From Brachionus koreanus (lineage: Eukaryota > Rotifera > Eurotatoria > Ploima > Brachionidae), in contig PJRA01000444.1 of assembly GCA_016987375.1 (NCBI GenBank), positions 983,494 to 995,371 of the forward strand: a DNA stretch of 11,878 nt, in the 5' to 3' direction. The notes beneath the pieces were generated by a model. The model did not search any database, was not told the DNA's origin, and was given only the letters and a program-made list of their open reading frames with translations. Numbering within the stretch: position 1 is the stretch's first letter; every line of letters starts with the position of its first letter. The position numbers and the translations under genes are program-made. Below are positions 8,214-11,878 of this stretch, one piece after another.

Positions 8214-9801
8214 ATGGACGCGCAAAAAAAACCACTTGAAAATGTAAGCTTGTTTACCAAAGATGCGGGAAAAGCATTTGACGAGTTTTGTAGACAATTT
8301 TTTAATTCATCAGATGGAATGTTTATGAATTTGGAAAAAAAAGCTTTCAAAACATCTCCAAATAGAAAAGAAAATTATTCCTCTCAAGCACATTCAAATT
8401 ACATGAAGGTCTCTTCGAACACTGTTCGCTTAAACACAAATGGCAAAGTATTGACCCCTCTTAATTTGAACACTATTTCTGCTGGCTGCTTAGACGACCT
8501 AATGGCTTGTGTTAATACAGGCACTAGTGCTCATACGAAAAGTCCATTCTTGAAAAGTTCAGATAAACTCAAACAGTCATTTCTAGATGCAACAAATCAG
8601 AAGCCTGAGCCTCCACCGAGACCTAGCCAAACTTCTCCACCACCACCGCCTCCGCCAACTTATCTAAAGGACACACAAAATTCAAAATATTACTTTTATA
8701 ACAATACACATGATATATTTATAAATAAGAGAAGAGAGGATTATAATTTAGATCAAGAACAGATTGCTTTTGAAATACCTAAAAAAAGTAGATTTCAAGA
8801 TGAGTTTTATTCAAAATCAAGACATAGCATTGGTAGAATGTCGGCCATTTTTTTCAATGAGAATGAATCTAAACAAAATGTTTTGAAAGACGACGAAATA
8901 CAACCATATGTGGTTAATTGTGGTCCAAGCGAGCCTAAAGTTAAACTTGGCCTTCATGTGGTTACTTGTGGAATGAATAAAAAAGCTCGTTTGCCCATAC
9001 CAAGAAGTAATTTTGTTCTTGATAAGGGAAATTATGGAGACGATGCAGGATTTGTGGCCGAAAATATGTTTGGAGACGCGTTCGGCATAGCCGATGGCGC
9101 AACTGGCAATTGCATGCTAGGATATGATCCTGGTGATTTTTCACGCAATTTAATGCAAACATGTTCGGAAATATTCACCGAACAAGACAAACTATTTGAT
9201 GCCAAATCATTATTATTGAAAAGCTATGAAAAAGTTCAGGACAAGACTTGTTATGGAAGTTGTACGGCTTGTGTAATGACTCTGAATCGTACTGATAATG
9301 TACTAACTGCGGCCAATGTTGGCGACACTGGCTATTGCATAATTAGAAATGGAAATATAATACACCAGTCGATTCCACAGAGAATCACCTTTGAGTGTCC
9401 TAGACAGTTGGATTCTTATCCATGGAAGCAGCCTTCACGAAAAATGGGAATATCTTATACTGACATTATTGGCGATGAGACTCAATTGGAAAAAATTCAA
9501 GTCAAAAAAGATGATTTAATTATTTTGTCCAGTGATGGTCTTTTTGATAATTTAGAAGCCTACGAAATTAAAGAAATTTGTCTTAAAGTACTAGTATGCT
9601 TATTTTGAAATTTTTTTTCACATTTTTTTCTCTTAATAGAGCAAAAGTTTAATGGATGCGGCTGAAAATTTAGTATACAGATCAGTCAAGTATTATCGTA
9701 AGCCAGATGACATACTTGTTTTTGTAGGTAAAATAGTCGAGAACAAACCATTGTCTTATCAAAACAAATATACAAAAGAAATTAGCTCAATAGATAGATG
9801 A
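8214..9801 (+). CDS. PTC7-like PP2C (PPM) serine/threonine phosphatase, two exons
   Basis: It encodes a metal-dependent Ser/Thr phosphatase of 513 residues if exon 1 (8214-9593) is joined to exon 2 (9640-9801). The start AACATGG has a good initiation context. Residues 1-245 are low complexity and unlike any domain I know, with a proline-rich stretch at 131-148 (PEPPPRPSQTSPPPPPPP). Residues 245-490 form the catalytic domain of the PTC7/PPTC7 branch: GDDAGF (275-280), FGIADGATG (290-298, metal-binding Asp294), SCTACVMTL, AANVGDTGY (366-374), LSSDGLFDN (438-446, metal-binding Asp441) and, in exon 2, KPDDILVFV with Asp483/484. All expected acidic residues are present, so it should be active. PTC7 relatives are usually mitochondrial; this N-terminus (MDAQKKPLENVSLF) is not an obvious targeting peptide, so location is open. 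If the intron is retained, the frame stops after 464 residues, losing the last metal-site Asp. Confidence 0.9.
9594..9639 (+). other. Phosphatase intron, 46 nt (or 52 nt)
   Basis: The acceptor TTTTTTTCTCTTAATAG ends at 9639, and exon 2 begins AGC AAA AGT in frame and leads straight into the KPDD motif. Two phase-0 donors fit: CTA|GTATGC at 9594, preferred for its G at +5, and AAA|GTACTA at 9588. The second would remove Val-Leu from the protein. Without splicing the frame stops at 9606-9608. Confidence 0.8.
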
Positions 9802-9839
9802 TCAAAAAAATCAAAATTTTTTCCTTAGTTCTTACAAAT

Positions 9840-9845
9840 AATAAA
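9840..9845 (+). promoter_or_regulatory. Probable polyadenylation signal of the phosphatase gene
   Basis: AATAAA lies 38 nt after the TGA stop. It is followed by a T-rich stretch, as expected for a short, compact 3' UTR. Confidence 0.5.
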
Positions 9846-10165
9846 ATTTTATATTTTTCATATTTTAAAATTTTTTTTTCTAGCTCATAATTAAACCAGT
9901 TACACACAAAAACTAAATCGAATCCCATCAACTACCTGTTGAAAATGAGAATTTTGAAAAATTTTGGAAAAATTTTGTCCTTTGTCGGCCAAGAGGCCAC
10001 GTGTCCGGCCAGAAAAAAAAATACCTAGACCGTGGCCTGTCCTGCAAGCGGCCAAATCACGGCCGGTCGACTATAGGCCAAAATAAAAACCGGCGGTATG
10101 GTGGCCGGTCAACAGAAAGGCCGTTAAACGGCCGACCGTGTGCAGACCAGCCGTTAAAAAAATTT

Positions 10166-10226
10166 ATAGGCATTAGGATTTATATTTTTATTTATCTTAT
10201 ATTTTATTTTAGGTAGTTTTTGATAA
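10166..10226 (+). repeat. Left inner arm of the foldback element
   Basis: It begins ATAGGCATTAGGATTTAT and ends TAGTTTTTGATAA. Its inverse complement at 10418-10478 differs at only two positions, both near the outer end. Such high identity implies recent formation, or arms kept alike by gene conversion. Confidence 0.85.
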
Positions 10227-10417
10227 TAATGTTTTACATATTTTTTAAAAATCTTTCATTTATAAATAATTTAGATATTTAATAACTGAATTTTTTTATT
10301 TGATCAAAGTTTGAAATTAAATCTATTAATAGTATAAATTGGATAAATTTCTAATTCGAATTTTAATATATTACTTTAATATATTAAAAAATAAACTTCA
10401 ATAATTGATGATGAACT

Positions 10418-10478
10418 TTATCAAAAACTACCTAAAATAAAATATAAGATAAATAAAAATATAACTCTTAATGCCTAT
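10418..10478 (-). repeat. Right inner arm of the foldback element
   Basis: This is the inverse copy of 10166-10226. The two arms are separated by 191 bases, so a single strand could fold into a long stem. Confidence 0.85.
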
Positions 10479-10525
10479 GAATATTTTTAAACATCTAACT
10501 AAATTTTTATTTTGGACCGTGTGGT

Positions 10526-10586
10526 GGCCGGCTGTTTAACGGCCTTTCTGTTGGCCGGCTGTTTAACGGCCTTTCTGTTGGCCGGC
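10526..10586 (+). repeat. 27-bp tandem repeat, 2.3 copies, in right outer arm
   Basis: Units start GGCCGGCTGTTTAACGG and end CTTTCTGTT. They lie at 10526-10552 and 10553-10579, followed by the first 7 bases of a third. The two full units are identical. The left arm has only one inverse copy, so the duplication arose on the right side after the arms formed. Confidence 0.85.
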
Positions 10587-10680
10587 CAACTCACGGACGG
10601 TCTAAAATGTGGCCGTTAAATTCACGGCCAAAAAATGCCGTTTATATAGGCCGGTCAAAGTTGACCGTTACCCAACACTA

Positions 10681-10877
10681 AAAAATAGTGTTATTTTCGA
10701 GAATTGAAAATAACTTTAGTTGATCTTAGAATAAAATTTATATCTGAAAAATTATTTAAAAAAAAATAAATAAAAAACAAAACAGGTAAAAATTGTTTCA
10801 AACAAAAGAAAAAAATGAAAAAATCAAAATGTAAAAAAAATCTGACTTGCGCACAACAAAACAACTAAACTAATGTT
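10681..10877. other. AT-rich DNA between the foldback element and the membrane protein gene
   Basis: There is no gene. The first bases contain TAGTGTT (10686-10692), which mirrors the AACACTA end of the foldback element across AAAAA. The rest is A-rich and is the probable 3' flank of the minus-strand gene. I see no AATAAA on the minus strand between 10681 and 10955. Confidence 0.45.
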
Positions 10878-10955
10878 CTAATACTCTGCAACATGAATAG
10901 GCTCTTCGGTTTTGTTAAATACTTGATGAATTAAGTCGATTGTGCATGCATCATT
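10878..10955 (-). other. In-frame open extension after the TGA of the membrane protein gene
   Basis: On the minus strand, after CAA-TGA the same frame runs for 25 sense codons (NDACTIDLIHQVF, then NKTEEPIHVAEY) to a TAG at 10880-10878. By hand count the segment is about 35% G+C, above the A-rich DNA just beyond it. It could be stop-codon readthrough, a recent nonsense mutation or assembly error in a longer tail, or chance. Confidence 0.4.
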
Positions 10956-11858
10956 TCATTGAGAAATTGTGCTGGAAACGTTGATTGTTTCATCACGGCT
11001 ATTCGATTGACATGAAGTTAAATCTGACTCTTGGTCGCCCATTACACTTGTATACTCTTTTTGATTGTATGTTAGATACAAAATAGTTCCGATTGATATC
11101 GAGAAAATAACCAAAAATATAAAAATAACAAAAATTGGTTGCAAAAATGATAAATTGGTGCCATTTTTATGCTCATATTTTTCCTCACGAGCATTTGATT
11201 CAGTCGCCTCTATTTCATCAGTCTTTGATTCAAACAAACTTTTGTAAAACATAGCTCTGGCTGCTAAACTAGCTGTTCCATTTTGAACATGATTCATTTC
11301 GGTCACATTTTCTTTTTTTGCTTCGACATGGTAGACTTTTTTTCTAAGTGACAATTTCTGCAAATCACTTAGACGAAAAAAATTAAGCTTAGTGCTTTGA
11401 TACTGAACAATGGGCGCTGAGCTGCTCTCAGTGGCATTTATGTCCATTTTTTTATTGCAAATCTTAGTAAATTTGTTCACCAAATTGTTGTATTTACTGA
11501 CCGAGCAGACCAAACTATTGACGCCTATTGAATTCAGAGCAACCTTTTTCTTTAAAGACAAACTATTGTATTTCCTCGAGGTCGAAAACTGTTCGCGCCA
11601 AGCTTTAGACACCCGCGAATTGGGCCCGTACAAAACTAGATCGATGACATAGTATTTGTCGCCCGATCTCATCGTCGAATCGCTCACAGTGCATGCTATA
11701 TCGTAGACGTAAGCGTTGCCCGCATAAACGTCCAGCGTTTCCGCATCTCTAGTCCTAATTTCGTCTGATTTGAACTGCAAATAGCATCCATTTTGTATGT
11801 CGAAATTTTGGCCAACAACCATCATCAACAAAACCATCAACACTAATATCCAAATCAT
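10956..11858 (-). CDS. Putative single-pass type I membrane glycoprotein, family unknown
   Basis: I do not recognise the family. The 300-residue product starts at an ATG in a good context (AAAATGA). It opens with a hydrophobic signal peptide, MIWILVLMVLLMMVVG, with probable cleavage before QNFD. The ectodomain (about 17-238) has four cysteines (25, 56, 118, 134), enough for two disulfides, and N-glycosylation sequons at 141, 184, 193, 232 and 235, the last two beside the membrane. One membrane helix spans about 239-264 (FLQPIFVIFIFLVIF onward). The cytoplasmic tail of about 36 residues is rich in Ser, Thr, Asp and Glu, with one Cys (283) and YNQKEYTSV near the membrane. The frame is open from this ATG to the window edge, 20 bases away, so an upstream exon cannot be excluded, but the signal peptide supports this start. 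It could be a receptor or adhesion protein; nothing seen decides. Confidence 0.75.
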   Translation of the reverse strand: MIWILVLMVLLMMVVGQNFDIQNGCYLQFKSDEIRTRDAETLDVYAGNAYVYDIACTVSDSTMRSGDKYYVIDLVLYGPNSRVSKAWREQFSTSRKYNSLSLKKKVALNSIGVNSLVCSVSKYNNLVNKFTKICNKKMDINATESSSAPIVQYQSTKLNFFRLSDLQKLSLRKKVYHVEAKKENVTEMNHVQNGTASLAARAMFYKSLFESKTDEIEATESNAREEKYEHKNGTNLSFLQPIFVIFIFLVIFSISIGTILYLTYNQKEYTSVMGDQESDLTSCQSNSRDETINVSSTISQ

Positions 11859-11878
11859 TTTAAATCTAGAATTAGAAA

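Larger units (their letters stand above)
9970..10680. mobile_element. Foldback/MITE-like element with long inverted arms and GC-rich ends
   Basis: This is a non-coding element of about 0.7 kb. The inner arms 10166-10226 and 10418-10478 are inverse copies matching at 59 of 61 positions. Outside them lie GC-rich outer arms (10101-10140 against about 10517-10586) sharing AACAGAAAGGCCGTTAAAC (10111-10129) with two inverse copies at 10534-10552 and 10561-10579. TAGACCGT (10026-10033) and its inverse (10597-10604) extend the match. GGCCGTTAA/TTAACGGCC motifs recur as subterminal repeats. The right end, CCCAACACTA (10671-10680), resembles the inverse of a hAT-type terminus (TAGTGTTGGG). The left terminus is diverged or lost, so 9970 is approximate and no target-site duplication is seen. 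The central loop (10227-10417) is plain AT-rich DNA. The contrast of GC-rich ends with the AT-rich host supports an inserted element. Confidence 0.8.

Noticed and set aside
8109..8297. 62-codon minus-strand frame across the phosphatase start
   Set aside because: It overlaps the coding start antisense and has only AT-driven composition.
8962..9162. Minus-strand open frame inside the phosphatase exon
   Set aside because: It is antisense to the conserved catalytic domain, which explains the sequence fully.
10001..10216. 71-codon open frame over the GC-rich left arm
   Set aside because: It lies in the foldback element, crosses arm repeats and has no protein features; it is open because the GC-rich DNA has few stops.
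10878..10958. Non-standard genetic code in which TGA is sense
   Set aside because: The phosphatase gene ends in TGA directly after its conserved C-terminus, and the following DNA is AT-rich junk with a polyadenylation signal, so TGA acts as a stop here.
11065..11652. Two + strand open frames (11065-11247, 11410-11652)
   Set aside because: Both are antisense shadows of the membrane protein gene, one of them over its membrane helix.

Overview
The window looks like AT-rich nuclear DNA from an invertebrate animal. There are no operons or Shine-Dalgarno sites. Genes are widely spaced, coding exons are interrupted by introns of only about 46-53 nt with GT..AG ends, the standard stop codons are used, and dead eukaryotic transposons (a LINE, a LINE tail, a MULE relic and a foldback element) fill much of the rest. 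Tiny introns, very high AT content and this transposon mix would suit a monogonont rotifer such as Brachionus, but that is inference and no feature here proves it.

Layout. 1-358 is featureless AT-rich DNA. 359-2927 is a 5'-truncated, dead LINE on the + strand: apurinic-type endonuclease, linker, reverse transcriptase with palm motif A but not motif C, C-terminal tail and an AATAAATAAA-type 3' end. 3303-3865 is a frameshifted relic of a MULE-type transposase C-terminus ending in a SWIM-like zinc finger. About 4440-4990 is the tail of a second LINE. 5511-6367 (- strand) is a two-exon gene for a Val/Pro-alternating protein with three cysteines at each end. Its true start lies in a small upstream exon, 25-37 bases downstream of a likely transcription start set by a TATA box. 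6368-8213 is intergenic. 8214-9801 (+) is a two-exon gene for a PTC7-like PP2C phosphatase with a long, low-complexity, proline-rich N-terminus. About 9970-10680 is a GC-rich-ended foldback or MITE-like element with long inverted arms. 10878-11858 (-) encodes a single-pass type I membrane protein whose frame stays open for 25 codons beyond an in-frame TGA.

How the parts fit. The three genes share no evident pathway. The phosphatase probably acts on a metabolic or mitochondrial-type target as PTC7 relatives do, although its N-terminus does not look like a targeting peptide. The Val/Pro protein looks structural and intracellular. The membrane protein has a short ectodomain with four cysteines and five glycosylation sequons. 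The best candidates for something undescribed are the Val/Pro protein, the open C-terminal extension of the membrane protein, and the foldback element with its 27-bp terminal tandem repeat.
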